A stretch of 64,000 nucleotides of DNA from Kitasatospora sp. Root107 (GTDB lineage: Bacteria; Actinomycetota; Actinomycetes; Streptomycetales; Streptomycetaceae), in assembly GCF_001424875.1 (NCBI RefSeq), contig NZ_LMCT01000001.1:672886-736885 (forward strand), in the 5' to 3' direction. The notes beneath the pieces were generated by a model, which did not search any database, was not told where the DNA came from, and worked only from the letters and a program-made list of their open reading frames with translations. Position numbers and translations under genes: made by a program. Positions 33,818 through 42,928 of the stretch are shown here, piece after piece (positions within the stretch are counted from its first letter, which is position 1; every line of letters starts with the position of its first letter).

Positions 33818-34675
33818 TCACCGCCCCCTTCGTGCAGCCCGTTCCCAGGCCGCGACCACTCGTACGGCGTCGGCGGTGCCGGCCACGTCGTGCACCCGGA
33901 CCGCCCACGCACCTGCCTGGGCCGACAGCACCGAGACGGCCGCGGTGGCGTCGTCCCGCTGCCTGGCCGGGCGCGGCTCCCCGGTTTCCGGGTCGGCGAG
34001 CAGCGTACCCAGGAACCGCTTGCGCGAAGCGGCCACCAGTACGGGGCGCCCGAGCGCGGTCAGCTCGCCCAGCCGGCCGAGCAGCGCCCAGTTGTGCTCG
34101 GAGGTTTTGGCGAAGCCGAGCCCCGGGTCCAGCACCAACTGCTCCTCCTTCACCCCCGCCGCGGTCAACGCGGCCATCCGGCCGGTCAGTTCGGCCACCA
34201 CGTCGGCCACCACGTCCTGATAGACCGCCAGCTCGTCCATGTCCGCGGACTGCCCCCGCCAGTGCATCACCACGAACGGCGCCCCGGTGGCCGCCACCAC
34301 CCCCGCCATCTCCGGATCGGCCAGCCCGCCCGAGACGTCGTTCACCAGCCGGGCCCCGGCCGCCACCGCCTGCTCGGCAACCGCCGCCCGCATGGTGTCC
34401 ACCGACACCACCACCCCCGCCGCCGCAAGCTCCCGGACCACCGGGATCACCCGCCGCAGCTCCTCCTGCTCCGTCACCCGCTGCGCCCCGGGCCGGGTCG
34501 ACTCCCCCCCGACATCGACCAGATCGGCCCCCCGCGCGGTCAGCGCGAGCCCGTGCGCCACGGCTGCCGCCGGGTCCAGCCACAGCCCCCCGTCCGAGAA
34601 CGAGTCGGGGGTCACGTTGACCACCCCCATCACAGCGCAGCGGTCAAGACGCGAGAGCCCGGGCAGGTTGTTCAT
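33818..34675 (-). CDS. folP: Dihydropteroate synthase
   Basis: 285-residue TIM barrel that joins p-aminobenzoate to hydroxymethyl-dihydropterin diphosphate; target of sulfonamides. Motifs: MGVVNVTPDSFSDGG, DVGGESTRPGA, ARLVNDVSGG, LVLDPGLGFAKT and ASRKRFLG. First gene of the folP-NTF2-folB-folK group on the minus strand. A dispersed element lies just upstream. Confidence 0.96.
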   Translation of the reverse strand: MNNLPGLSRLDRCAVMGVVNVTPDSFSDGGLWLDPAAAVAHGLALTARGADLVDVGGESTRPGAQRVTEQEELRRVIPVVRELAAAGVVVSVDTMRAAVAEQAVAAGARLVNDVSGGLADPEMAGVVAATGAPFVVMHWRGQSADMDELAVYQDVVADVVAELTGRMAALTAAGVKEEQLVLDPGLGFAKTSEHNWALLGRLGELTALGRPVLVAASRKRFLGTLLADPETGEPRPARQRDDATAAVSVLSAQAGAWAVRVHDVAGTADAVRVVAAWERAARRGR

Positions 34676-34702
34676 GCCGCCATTATCGGCACACGCTACG
34701 GA

Positions 34703-34832
34703 AGCCAGGGGCTCGGGGAACTGCGACGCCGACCTCGTAAAAGGTGATCCGTGCGTAGCGGGTCAGGCACTTTCGCCTGTTGCCCGCCGGCCACGAACCG
34801 TCGCCGTTCCCCGAGCCCCTGGATGGTGCAAC
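34703..34832 (+). repeat. Dispersed palindromic element, copy 4 (diverged)
   Basis: Ends GAAGCCAGGGGCTCGGGGAA and GTTCCCCGAGCCCCTGGATG. Left half matches copy 1 closely (CGACGCCGACCTCGTAAAAG, then GGGTCAGGCACTTTCGCC). The right half lacks the AGATCTCCTCGCAG block present in all other copies. It lies between the lysyltransferase stop and the folP start. Confidence 0.85.
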
Positions 34833-34836
34833 TTCC

Positions 34837-36675
34837 CTAGGCGGCCTGCGTGAGCGGAGGGGTCTCCGGCATCAGCCCCTGCCGCTGCCGCTTGCGCCCG
34901 AACCGCGGCATCCCCAGGGTGATGAACGCCTCCGCCTGCATCGCGGCGAAGCCGATCCTCGGCAAGTCCCTGGTCTGCGGATACACCAGGAACCGCGGCT
35001 CCCACTCCGGCTGGAACTTCGCGTTGAACTTGTACAGCGACTCGATCTGGAACCACCGCGAGGAGAACACCAGCAGCCCCCGCCAGGCCCGCAGCACCGG
35101 CCCGGCCCCGATCCGCTCACCCCGCGCCAGCGCCGAGCGGAACATCGCGAAGTTGAGCGAGACCCGCCGCACCCCGAGCGCCGGCACGGCCTGCAGGGCC
35201 GCCACGATCAGCAGCTCGTTCAGCCCCGGGTCGGCCGCCCGGTCACGCCGCATCAGCTCCAGTGAGATGCCGTCAGACCCCCACGGCACGAAGTGCAGTA
35301 CCGCCTTGAGGTCGTCGCCGGCCTCGCCCTCCTCGGGCGCCTTGTGGGCGGTGACCACCACGCAGTCGTCGTCGCCCGGGTCGCCGAACCGGCCGAGCGC
35401 CATCGAGAAGCCGCGCTCGGTGTCGGTGCCGCGCCAGCGGGCGGCGGCGTCGGCGATCCGGTGCTTCTCCTCCAGGGCCAGGTCGCCGACCCGGCGGACC
35501 TGGCAGGAGTAGCCGTTGCGCTCGATCCGCTTCACCATCTGCCGGACGTTGCGCATCGCCCGCCCGGAGAGCGAGAAGGTGGTGGCGTCGACGATCGCCT
35601 CGTCGCCGAGCTCGATCGCGTCCAGGCCCGCCTCCCGGGTCCAGATCTCGCCGCCCAGCTCGCTGCAGCCCATCACGGCCGGCACCCAGGCCCGCTCGCG
35701 GGCCTCGGTCATGAACACCTTGATCGCACCGGGCCAGGCCTCGTAGTCGCCCACCGGGTCACCGGAGGCGAGCATCACGCCGGAGACCACCCGGTACGAG
35801 ATCGCCGCCTTGCCGGTCGGCGAGAACAGCACGCTCTTGTCCCGGCGCAGCGCGAAGTAGCCCAGCGAGTCCCGCTCGCCGTGCCTGTCGAGCAGCGCCC
35901 GGACCTTGACCTCGTCCTCGGCGGTCAGCTCCGGCTGGGGCTTCTCCGGCCGCAGCGCCAGGTACGCGGTGGTGCCCGCGGTCAGCAGACCGAGCGCGCC
36001 GAGCGAGTACCCCACGTACCAGGCGACCCGGTCGGAGCGGTAGTGGATCGGGCCCTCGAAGCCGAACAGGCCGTACGCCACGTGCTCCAGCCGCTCGAAC
36101 AGGCTCGGGTCACCGAGCTCCGAGCCGTGCCTGACCCCGACGATCACCAGTCCGAGCCCGACGCTGACCAGGGTCAGCAGGACGAACGCGACCACCGCCC
36201 GCCAGCGGGTGCGCGGGTCGGCCTTGGCGTAGAACTCGCGGTGGTGCACCAGCAGCACCGCGAACAGCACCATCGAGATCACCGCCGGGCCGACCTGGTG
36301 CCAGCGCAGCAGGTGCAGGCCGGCCCCGATCGGGAGCAGCACGCAGACCGCGCGCCAGGCCCGGCGCTTCCGGCGGCGCAGCGCGTGCGCCAGTATCACC
36401 AGCAGCAGGCCGACCATCAGGGTGCCGGCCGCGGCCAGCGTGGTGGTGCCGCCCGGGAGCTGCCCGGCCAGCCAGTGCATCCTGGTGTTGCGCAGCTTGG
36501 GGAACACCGCACAGGCGATGTCGACCAGGCCGATCAGCAGAGCGGCGTACCCGACCGCACCGGGCAGCCAGGCACGGGGCACCGCGGCAGCCTGGGTACG
36601 CAGGTTCTGGAACCGGCGGCGCGGCTGTTCCTGCGGCGCCTCGGCGGACGGCTCAACGGGCACTGGAACGCTCAT
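34837..36675 (-). CDS. MprF/LysX-like membrane protein with phosphatidylglycerol lysyltransferase domain
   Basis: 612 residues: about six transmembrane helices in residues 35-235 (e.g. AVGYAALLIGLVDIACAVF), then a DUF2156-type aminoacyl-tRNA-dependent transferase with two GNAT-like halves (YFALRRDKSVLFSPTGKAAI; LKAVLHFVPWGSDGISLELM; RVSLNFAMFRSALARGE). Such enzymes move lysine or alanine from tRNA to membrane lipid and lower sensitivity to cationic peptides. No lysyl-tRNA synthetase domain is fused, unlike mycobacterial LysX. The ribosome site of ATG 36675 is weak. Confidence 0.85.
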   Translation of the reverse strand: MSVPVPVEPSAEAPQEQPRRRFQNLRTQAAAVPRAWLPGAVGYAALLIGLVDIACAVFPKLRNTRMHWLAGQLPGGTTTLAAAGTLMVGLLLVILAHALRRRKRRAWRAVCVLLPIGAGLHLLRWHQVGPAVISMVLFAVLLVHHREFYAKADPRTRWRAVVAFVLLTLVSVGLGLVIVGVRHGSELGDPSLFERLEHVAYGLFGFEGPIHYRSDRVAWYVGYSLGALGLLTAGTTAYLALRPEKPQPELTAEDEVKVRALLDRHGERDSLGYFALRRDKSVLFSPTGKAAISYRVVSGVMLASGDPVGDYEAWPGAIKVFMTEARERAWVPAVMGCSELGGEIWTREAGLDAIELGDEAIVDATTFSLSGRAMRNVRQMVKRIERNGYSCQVRRVGDLALEEKHRIADAAARWRGTDTERGFSMALGRFGDPGDDDCVVVTAHKAPEEGEAGDDLKAVLHFVPWGSDGISLELMRRDRAADPGLNELLIVAALQAVPALGVRRVSLNFAMFRSALARGERIGAGPVLRAWRGLLVFSSRWFQIESLYKFNAKFQPEWEPRFLVYPQTRDLPRIGFAAMQAEAFITLGMPRFGRKRQRQGLMPETPPLTQAA

Positions 36676-37059
36676 GGAGAGTCAGCGTAGAGGCTGTTGC
36701 GGTCCGTTCTGTCACTCCGAAGGCGGAGTTGTGATGAACCTTCATGACAAATCCTTGATCTGGCAATCGGACCGTCAAGTTGGAACCCCAGTACGGTAAT
36801 TGCTGGAGCCCCCGACGACGGCAGAGCCCTGGGGACGGGTGTGCCCCACCCGCCGAACGGCGGGGTGGGGCTTGGTGGAGCTCGCGGGGCGCACCTCGGC
36901 GCCGCACACGGTGGACGCCGCATTCTAGGCCCTCGGTTGCGGCCCCGGAGCACCCTCGTGACTACCCGTCCGGCGCAGCCCCACTGGCCCGGGCCCGACC
37001 GCCCGCAGCACGATGGTCCGTGACCCCCGCCGTGCTGACGGACGTTCAGTAGGAGAACC
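36676..37059. other. Divergent intergenic region with hairpin and possible 21-codon ORF
   Basis: 384 bases between divergent genes. A strong hairpin, GCCCCACCCGCC-GAAC-GGCGGGGTGGGGC (36843-36871), sits in the middle. On the plus strand an ATG at 36734 with GGAG six bases upstream opens a 21-codon frame (MNLHDKSLIWQSDRQVGTPV and one more residue) ending at 36799, 44 bases before the hairpin. The stretch 36725-36800 is unusually AT-rich. This could be a leader peptide plus terminator or a small transcript; neither is proven. Confidence 0.35.
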
Positions 37060-37812
37060 ATGCTCAGTACCCGTGCACTCTTCCAGCAGATCTATGCCGA
37101 CGACGAGGCGTACCAGCTGTTCTGCAGCGTCGCCGCCGGTGGCGAGGACCAGGGCGGCTGGGAGAACGAGCGGATCACCGAACTCACCAACGACCCGGTG
37201 CTCGCCCCCAAGATCGCCCGGCACGGCGCGGACGAGCGCAAGCACGGCCGGATCTTCACCCAGCTGCTCAACAAGCGCGGCCTGAGCAAGGTCTCGATCC
37301 CCGGCGACACCGACTACTGCATGCTGCTCGAACGCCAGGGCATCGGCCTCTCGCACGACCGGCTCAAGTCCACCGCCCCGCTCGACGACCGGGAGATCAT
37401 CACCTACCTGGCGCACAGCCGGGTCACCGAACAGCGCGCCTCGGAGCAGATGCGGCAGCTGGTGAAGGCGTACGAGTCCAACCCCGAGCTCGACAAGGCC
37501 CTGCGGATGATCTCCGCCGACGAGGACAACCACCTCGCCTACTGCCACGAGGAGCTCCTCCGGCTCGCGGCGGCGGGCCACGAGCCGTACATCCGGCACA
37601 CCCTGGAGTCCATCGCCCGGGGCGAGATCCGCACCCACCGCGACGTCGGGCTGGCCGTGATGGCCGCGATGGGGCGCATCCTCGGCTGGCCGCGCTACCA
37701 GCGCCTCCTGCTGGCCGCCGGGCTGCACGGGCTCTACCTCTACGAACGCGCCATCGGCTGGCGCCGGATGGTCTCCCTCACCATGCCCACCAAACGCAAC
37801 GCCCTCGGCTGA
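37060..37812 (+). CDS. Ferritin-like-domain protein
   Basis: 250 residues forming a four-helix ferritin-like bundle. Carboxylate/His metal motifs are seen in IARHGADERKHGRIFTQL (E..H) and ISADEDNHLAYCHEELLRLA (E..H), with an added RVTEQRASEQMRQL helix. Likely a di-iron protein; redox, oxygenase or storage role cannot be told. ATG at 37060 follows AGTAGGAG. It ends 37 bases before a dispersed element. Confidence 0.8.
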   Translation: MLSTRALFQQIYADDEAYQLFCSVAAGGEDQGGWENERITELTNDPVLAPKIARHGADERKHGRIFTQLLNKRGLSKVSIPGDTDYCMLLERQGIGLSHDRLKSTAPLDDREIITYLAHSRVTEQRASEQMRQLVKAYESNPELDKALRMISADEDNHLAYCHEELLRLAAAGHEPYIRHTLESIARGEIRTHRDVGLAVMAAMGRILGWPRYQRLLLAAGLHGLYLYERAIGWRRMVSLTMPTKRNALG

Positions 37813-37848
37813 GGCCGCTCTGCCCTCCGGACATCAGCCAGGCACTCC

Positions 37849-37963
37849 CCAGGGGCTCGGGGAACTGCGACGCCGACCCTTGCAAGGTGATCCGTACGTA
37901 GGTGGTCAGGCACTTTCGCAGTGACCCGCACGCCAGATCTCCTCGCAGTTCCCCGAGCCCCTG
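37849..37963 (+). repeat. Dispersed palindromic element, copy 5 (short subtype)
   Basis: CCCAGGGGCTCGGGGAACTG to the complement CAGTTCCCCGAGCCCCTG. Interior nearly identical to copy 1 (GTACGTAGGTGGTCAGGCAC, then TTTCGCAGTGACCCG). Lies between convergent genes. Confidence 0.92.
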
Positions 37964-37987
37964 TCTGCCGCAAGCGTGTGCCGACAG

Positions 37988-38596
37988 CTAGCGCCCGATG
38001 ATCAAGCTCATCGCTTCGGCCCGGGTCGCCGGGTCGCGGAGCTGGCCGCGGACCGCCGAGGTGATGGTCTTGGCGCCCGCCTTGCGGATGCCGCGCATCG
38101 ACATGCACATGTGCTCGCACTCGATCACCACGATGGCCCCGCGCGGCTCCAGGATCCGCATCAGCGAATCCGCGACCTGGCTGGTCAGCCGCTCCTGGAC
38201 CTGGGGGCGGCGGGCGTAGACGTCGACCAGCCTGGCCAGCTTGGAGAGGCCGGTGATCTTGCCGCTGGGGGACGGGATGTACCCGACGTGCGCGACGCCG
38301 CGGAACGGCACCAGGTGGTGCTCGCAGGTGGAGAACACCTCGATGTCCTTGACCAGCACCATCTCGTCGTGGCCGAGGTCGAAGGTGGTGGTGAGGACGT
38401 CCTCCGGCTCCTGCCAGAGCCCGGCGAATATCTCCTGGTACGCCCGGGCCACCCGGGCCGGGGTCTCGAGCAGTCCCTCGCGGTCCGGGTCCTCGCCGAC
38501 GGCGATGAGCAGCTCGCGGACGGCGTTCTCGGCACGCTTCTGGTCGAACGTCCCGATGGCGGCGGCGTCCTGCTCCAGGGTCACCGGGTCGATCAT
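37988..38596 (-). CDS. folE: GTP cyclohydrolase I
   Basis: 202 residues; converts GTP to dihydroneopterin triphosphate, the first step of folate synthesis. Zinc and substrate motifs are present: [18 protein letters not shown] and [18 protein letters not shown] at 38596 follows GCGAGGCA. It lies downstream of ftsH, with a hairpin between, and 3 kb from the other folate genes. Confidence 0.96.
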   Translation of the reverse strand: MIDPVTLEQDAAAIGTFDQKRAENAVRELLIAVGEDPDREGLLETPARVARAYQEIFAGLWQEPEDVLTTTFDLGHDEMVLVKDIEVFSTCEHHLVPFRGVAHVGYIPSPSGKITGLSKLARLVDVYARRPQVQERLTSQVADSLMRILEPRGAIVVIECEHMCMSMRGIRKAGAKTITSAVRGQLRDPATRAEAMSLIIGR

Positions 38597-38639
38597 GCGT
38601 GCCTCGCTTGGTTCAAGGGTGAAGGGCCGAGCAGCACGA

Positions 38640-38679
38640 ATGCCGCGCCTCCAGGGTACAAACCCTGGTGACGCGGCAT
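38640..38679 (-). terminator. Two-part hairpin between ftsH and folE
   Basis: Outer stem ATGCCGCG/CGCGGCAT and inner stem CCAGGGT/ACCCTGG around an ACAA loop, starting 19 bases past the ftsH stop. It should separate folE expression from ftsH. Confidence 0.7.
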
Positions 38680-38697
38680 CCATTCCGTACCGGTCGG

Positions 38698-40725
38698 TCA
38701 GCTTTCGGCCGGAGTCTCCGGGTGCTTGACCGTGTCGACCACCGGGGCCGCGATCTCCGGCTGAGCGGCGTTGGTGAGCGCCAGCTCCTTCGGGGACTGC
38801 ACCGGCGGACGGGTGGACGGCGTACGACGGGACGAGCCCGTCCAGGCCGGCCGGGCCGGGCGCCTGACGATGGAGCGGAAGATCTCGGCGATCTGCTCCT
38901 TGTTCAGGGTCTCCTTCTCGAGGAGCTCAAGCACCAGGTTGTCGAGCACGTCGCGGTTCTCGACCAGGATCTCCCAGGCCTCGTTGTGCGCGTTCTCGAT
39001 GAGCTTCTTGACCTCCTCGTCCACCAGCCCGGCGACCTCTTCCGAGTAGTCGCGCTGGTGGCCCATCTCGCGGCCCAGGAACGGCTCGGAGTCACTCGTG
39101 CCGAACTTGATCGCCCCGAGCCGCTCGGTCATCCCGTACTGGGTGACCATGGCGCGGGCGGTGGCGGTGGCCTTCTCGATGTCGTTCGAGGCGCCGGTGG
39201 TCGGGTCGTGGAAGACCAGCTCCTCCGCCGCGCGCCCGCCCAGCATGTACGCCAGCTGGTCGAGCATCTCGTTACGAGTGGTCGAGTACTTGTCCTCGTC
39301 CGGGAGCACCATGGTGTAACCCAGGGCCCGGCCGCGGGACAGGATGGTGATCTTGTGCACCGGGTCCGCGTTGGGGGAAGCCGCCGCGACCAGGGCGTGA
39401 CCGCCCTCGTGGTACGCGGTGATCTTCTTCTCCTTCTCGGACATGATCCGAGTGCGCTTCTGCGGTCCGGCAACGACCCGGTCGATGGCCTCGTCCAGGA
39501 TGTTGTTGTCGATCAGCTTCTTGTCCGAACGGGCCGTCAGCAGGGCGGCTTCGTTCAGGACGTTGGAGAGATCGGCACCGGTGAAGCCGGGGGTGCGCTT
39601 GGCGACGGCCTTGAGGTCGACGTCCGGCGCGACCGGCTTGCCCTTCTGGTGCACCTTGAGGATCTCCAGGCGGCCCAGCAGGTCCGGGCGGTCGACCGCG
39701 ATCTGGCGGTCGAATCGGCCGGGGCGCAGCAGCGCCGGGTCCAGGATGTCCGGGCGGTTGGTGGCGGCGATCAGGATGACGCCGCCCTTCACGTCGAAGC
39801 CGTCCATCTCGACCAGCAGCTGGTTGAGAGTCTGCTCGCGCTCGTCGTGACCGCCGCCGAGGCCGGCGCCGCGGTGGCGGCCGACCGCGTCGATCTCGTC
39901 GACGAAGACGATCGCCGGGGCGTTCGCCTTGGCCTGCTCGAACAGGTCACGGACCCGGGAGGCACCGACACCGACGAACATCTCGACGAAGTCGGAGCCG
40001 GAGATGGAGTAGAACGGGACGCCCGCCTCGCCGGCCACGGCACGCGCCAGCAGGGTCTTGCCCGTCCCGGGCGGGCCGTACAGCAGCACGCCCTTGGGGA
40101 TCTTGGCGCCGACCGCCTGGAACTTGGCCGGCTCCTGCAGGAACTCCTTGATCTCGTGGAGCTCCTCGACCGCCTCGTCCGCGCCTGCGACGTCGGAGAA
40201 GGTGGTCTTCGGGGTGTCCTTGGTCAGCAGCTTGGCCTTGGACTTGCCGAACTGCATGACCCGCGAGCCGCCGCCCTGCATCTGGTTCATCAGGAAGAGG
40301 AACACCAGCACGATGATGACGATCGGCAACATCGACAGCAGCACGCTGACGAAGGTGGACTGCTTCTCGGGGACGACGGTGTAACCGTTGGGAACCAGGC
40401 CGGGGTTCTTGCTCAGGTCGGCCGCGACAGCGGCGCCCTGGTCTCCGATGTACGAGGCCTGGAACTTGGAGCCGGAGGGAACCTTGCCATTGCTGCCAAC
40501 CGGCAGCTTCTGACCGTCCCTCAGCTCGACCTTGATCAGATTCGAGTCGCCGGTGGTGATCTGCACCGACTTCGCCTGATTGTTGTTGATCGCAGCCACG
40601 ATCTGGCTGGTGTCCACCGTCTTGGAGCCGCTCGAGTCGGAGACGACCTGCATCAGCACAATGACGGCTAGGACGGCCAGCACGATCCACATGATCGGCG
40701 CACGGAAGTATCGCTTGACGTCCAT
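38698..40725 (-). CDS. ftsH: ATP-dependent zinc metalloprotease FtsH
   Basis: Membrane AAA protease that removes misfolded membrane and regulatory proteins. 675 residues from [20 protein letters not shown]. Two N-terminal helices flank an outer domain. Walker A GPPGTGKT, Walker B IVFVDEID, second region of homology [20 protein letters not shown], and zinc site HEGGH. The C-terminal tail is Pro/Thr-rich. ATG at 40725 matches family starts; a GTG at 40761 is an alternative that would add 12 residues but has no ribosome site of its own. Between a strong Shine-Dalgarno and ATG 40725 lies a hairpin. Confidence 0.95.
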   Translation of the reverse strand: MDVKRYFRAPIMWIVLAVLAVIVLMQVVSDSSGSKTVDTSQIVAAINNNQAKSVQITTGDSNLIKVELRDGQKLPVGSNGKVPSGSKFQASYIGDQGAAVAADLSKNPGLVPNGYTVVPEKQSTFVSVLLSMLPIVIIVLVFLFLMNQMQGGGSRVMQFGKSKAKLLTKDTPKTTFSDVAGADEAVEELHEIKEFLQEPAKFQAVGAKIPKGVLLYGPPGTGKTLLARAVAGEAGVPFYSISGSDFVEMFVGVGASRVRDLFEQAKANAPAIVFVDEIDAVGRHRGAGLGGGHDEREQTLNQLLVEMDGFDVKGGVILIAATNRPDILDPALLRPGRFDRQIAVDRPDLLGRLEILKVHQKGKPVAPDVDLKAVAKRTPGFTGADLSNVLNEAALLTARSDKKLIDNNILDEAIDRVVAGPQKRTRIMSEKEKKITAYHEGGHALVAAASPNADPVHKITILSRGRALGYTMVLPDEDKYSTTRNEMLDQLAYMLGGRAAEELVFHDPTTGASNDIEKATATARAMVTQYGMTERLGAIKFGTSDSEPFLGREMGHQRDYSEEVAGLVDEEVKKLIENAHNEAWEILVENRDVLDNLVLELLEKETLNKEQIAEIFRSIVRRPARPAWTGSSRRTPSTRPPVQSPKELALTNAAQPEIAAPVVDTVKHPETPAES

Positions 40726-40731
40726 CCATGC

Positions 40732-40756
40732 GGGGCGTTGCCGCCCCGTCCCTCCT
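40732..40756 (-). promoter_or_regulatory. Structured ribosome-binding site of ftsH
   Basis: On the minus strand AGGAGGGAC (40756-40748) is followed directly by GGGGCG-GCAA-CGCCCC (40747-40732), a 6-bp stem capped by a GNRA tetraloop, then six bases and ATG 40725. Unfolded, the spacing is too long (22 bases); with the hairpin folded out it becomes about six, near optimal. Confidence 0.5.
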
Positions 40757-40904
40757 GCCACTCAACGGCGCTGCACGGCTGTGGGCCGTCGGCGCATTCC
40801 GGGTATGTGCTCATCAGAAGAGCGGTTAATGGGACCGTACCGCAGTCCTCTCCGCCCAAGGCGGGAGCACGACGACTACGACGTATTTTCCTACCCCCGC
40901 ACAA

Positions 40905-40934
40905 CGGGCGGGAACATCGCACTGTTCCCGCCCG
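40905..40934 (-). terminator. Hairpin terminator after hpt
   Basis: Perfect 12-bp stem CGGGCGGGAACA and complement with a 6-base loop, starting 36 bases past the hpt stop. Separates the tilS-hpt unit from ftsH, whose promoter should lie between this hairpin and 40756. Confidence 0.8.
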
Positions 40935-40969
40935 TCGCCCGATTGGGGCAGCTGTTGTCCGACGGTCCG

Positions 40970-41524
40970 TCAGCCCCCGTAGACGTGCGGGGCCAGCGTG
41001 CCGATGAACGGCAGGTTGCGGAGCTTCTCGGCGTAGTCCAGGCCGTAGCCGACCACGAACTCGTTCGGGATGTCGAACCCGACGTACTTGACGTCGATCT
41101 CGACCTTGGCCGCGTCGGGCTTGCGGAGCAGGGTGCAGACCTCCAGCGAGGCCGGGCCGCGCGAGCCCAGGTTGCCCAGCAGCCAGGACAGCGTCAGACC
41201 GGAGTCGATGATGTCCTCGACGATCAGGACGTCACGGCCGGCGATGTCGGTGTCGAGGTCCTTCAGGATCCGGACCACGCCGGAGGACTTGGTGCCCATC
41301 CCGTAGGAGGAGACCGCCATCCAGTCCATCGTCACCTGCGAGTGCAGCGCGCGAGCCAGGTCGGCCATCACCATCACGGCGCCCTTGAGCACGCCGACGA
41401 TCAGCAGATCCCGTCCGGCGTAGTCCTGGTCGATCCGCGCCGCCAGCTCCAGCAGCTTGGCGTCGATCTCGTCCTTGCTGATGAGCACCTTCGCCAGGTC
41501 GGCGCCCATGTCGTTGTGATCCAC
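40970..41524 (-). CDS. hpt: Hypoxanthine phosphoribosyltransferase
   Basis: 184 residues; salvages hypoxanthine or guanine with PRPP. The PRPP loop [14 protein letters not shown] and the [20 protein letters not shown] segment are diagnostic, with [18 protein letters not shown] at the C-terminus. GTG at 41524 is preceded by GAGGACG; an ATG five codons in is possible. It follows tilS and precedes ftsH, the classic tilS-hpt-ftsH order. Confidence 0.95.
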   Translation of the reverse strand: MDHNDMGADLAKVLISKDEIDAKLLELAARIDQDYAGRDLLIVGVLKGAVMVMADLARALHSQVTMDWMAVSSYGMGTKSSGVVRILKDLDTDIAGRDVLIVEDIIDSGLTLSWLLGNLGSRGPASLEVCTLLRKPDAAKVEIDVKYVGFDIPNEFVVGYGLDYAEKLRNLPFIGTLAPHVYGG

Positions 41525-41591
41525 CGGGGATACGTCCTCAAACGTTCGGGGTCCTGTGTCGGCGGCGGCCCTGCGACCAGGTGTTCACTTG

Positions 41592-42716
41592 TCAGTCGCT
41601 CTGTCGCCGAAACACCAGCGTGCCACACCTACGGGTGACCTCCACGCCACCGGGTAGGTGCAACGGCCCCTGGCCGCGCCAGCCGGTCACCAGCAGGTCC
41701 ACGGTTTCCAGGTGACGGGCGAACAGATCCCCGGCCGGGCAGCCCGCCCGGAGCGCGGCCCGGCGGAGCAGCCGGCGGCGGACGGCGCAGGGCAGTTCGG
41801 CCAGCTTCGAGACGTCCAACGCCCCTTCGGCCGTCCGGAGGTCGCGCTCGGCCAGCGCGGCCCACTGGTCCAGCGCGTCGGCGTCGTCCCGGAACAGCCG
41901 GGCGGTCCTGGCCAGCGCCTCGACCACTCCGGCGCCGAGGTGCTTCTCCAGCACCGGCAGCACCTCGTGCCTGACCCGGGAGCGGGTGTAGGCCGGGTCG
42001 CTGTTGTGCGGGTCGTCCCAGACCGGGATGGACTGGGCGGAGCAGGCCTGTCGGGTGGCGGCCCGGTCGAGCTCCAGCAGCGGGCGGCGGTAGCGGCCCT
42101 TCTGCGCGGGCATCCCGGCCAGCGAGCGGGAGCCGGAGCCGCGGGCCAGGCCGAGCAGCACCGTCTCCGCCTGGTCGTCCCTGGTGTGGCCGAGCAGTAC
42201 GGCCTCCGCGCCGAGCCGGTCGGCGGCCTCGTCCAGCGCGGCGTACCTGGCCTCCCGGGCGGCGTTCTCCGGGCCGCCCTGACGGCCCACCAGCACCGGG
42301 ACCGCCTCCACCGGGTCCAGGCCCAGCTCGCGCAGCCGCTCGGCCACCTGCTGGGCCCGCTCGGCCGAACCGGCCTGGAGTCCGTGATCCACCGTCACCG
42401 CGCCGACCCGCAGGCCGAGCTTGGGCGCCTCGAAGGCGGTGGCGATGGCGAGCGCCATCGAGTCGGCGCCACCGCTGACCGCGACCAGCACCAGCGGGGA
42501 GCCGGGCGCGGCGGGCGTACGGGGCAGGCCGGAGGGGTGTCGGCGGGCGTTGCCGATCAGGGTGGTGGCACCGGCGGCGCCACTCAGGGCGAGCTCGGAC
42601 GGGCGGCTGCGGGGCGCCCGGGCGGCGGGGGTGGTCTCGCCCAGGTCGGCGGCGAGCTCGGCGAGCGTACGGCGGACGGCGAGGCGTATCGCCGCGACAG
42701 CGGGGTGTGGTCCCAC
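41592..42716 (-). CDS. tilS: tRNA(Ile)-lysidine synthase
   Basis: 374 residues; modifies C34 of the AUA-reading tRNA-Ile to lysidine using ATP. The PP-loop signature [15 protein letters not shown] is present, followed by [22 protein letters not shown] and a C-terminal domain. GTG start at 42716. An essential gene in tandem with hpt. Confidence 0.95.
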   Translation of the reverse strand: MGPHPAVAAIRLAVRRTLAELAADLGETTPAARAPRSRPSELALSGAAGATTLIGNARRHPSGLPRTPAAPGSPLVLVAVSGGADSMALAIATAFEAPKLGLRVGAVTVDHGLQAGSAERAQQVAERLRELGLDPVEAVPVLVGRQGGPENAAREARYAALDEAADRLGAEAVLLGHTRDDQAETVLLGLARGSGSRSLAGMPAQKGRYRRPLLELDRAATRQACSAQSIPVWDDPHNSDPAYTRSRVRHEVLPVLEKHLGAGVVEALARTARLFRDDADALDQWAALAERDLRTAEGALDVSKLAELPCAVRRRLLRRAALRAGCPAGDLFARHLETVDLLVTGWRGQGPLHLPGGVEVTRRCGTLVFRRQSD

Positions 42717-42928
42717 GGGTAAGCACTCCTTGGCGGAGAGGCGGAGCGGATGGTGACGCGGCGTCAGCTCACAGTCACCGGGTGCTCACAGATGGTCGCA
42801 GAATCCGGGCACCGGCTACGCCACCCGCGCCACCGGTACGACCACCGTCCCACGTACGAGTGAATGAAGAAACGTTCATCCGCAGCCAACGGGTCAACCG
42901 GCGCGAACATGCGGACGATCCGGGTCGC

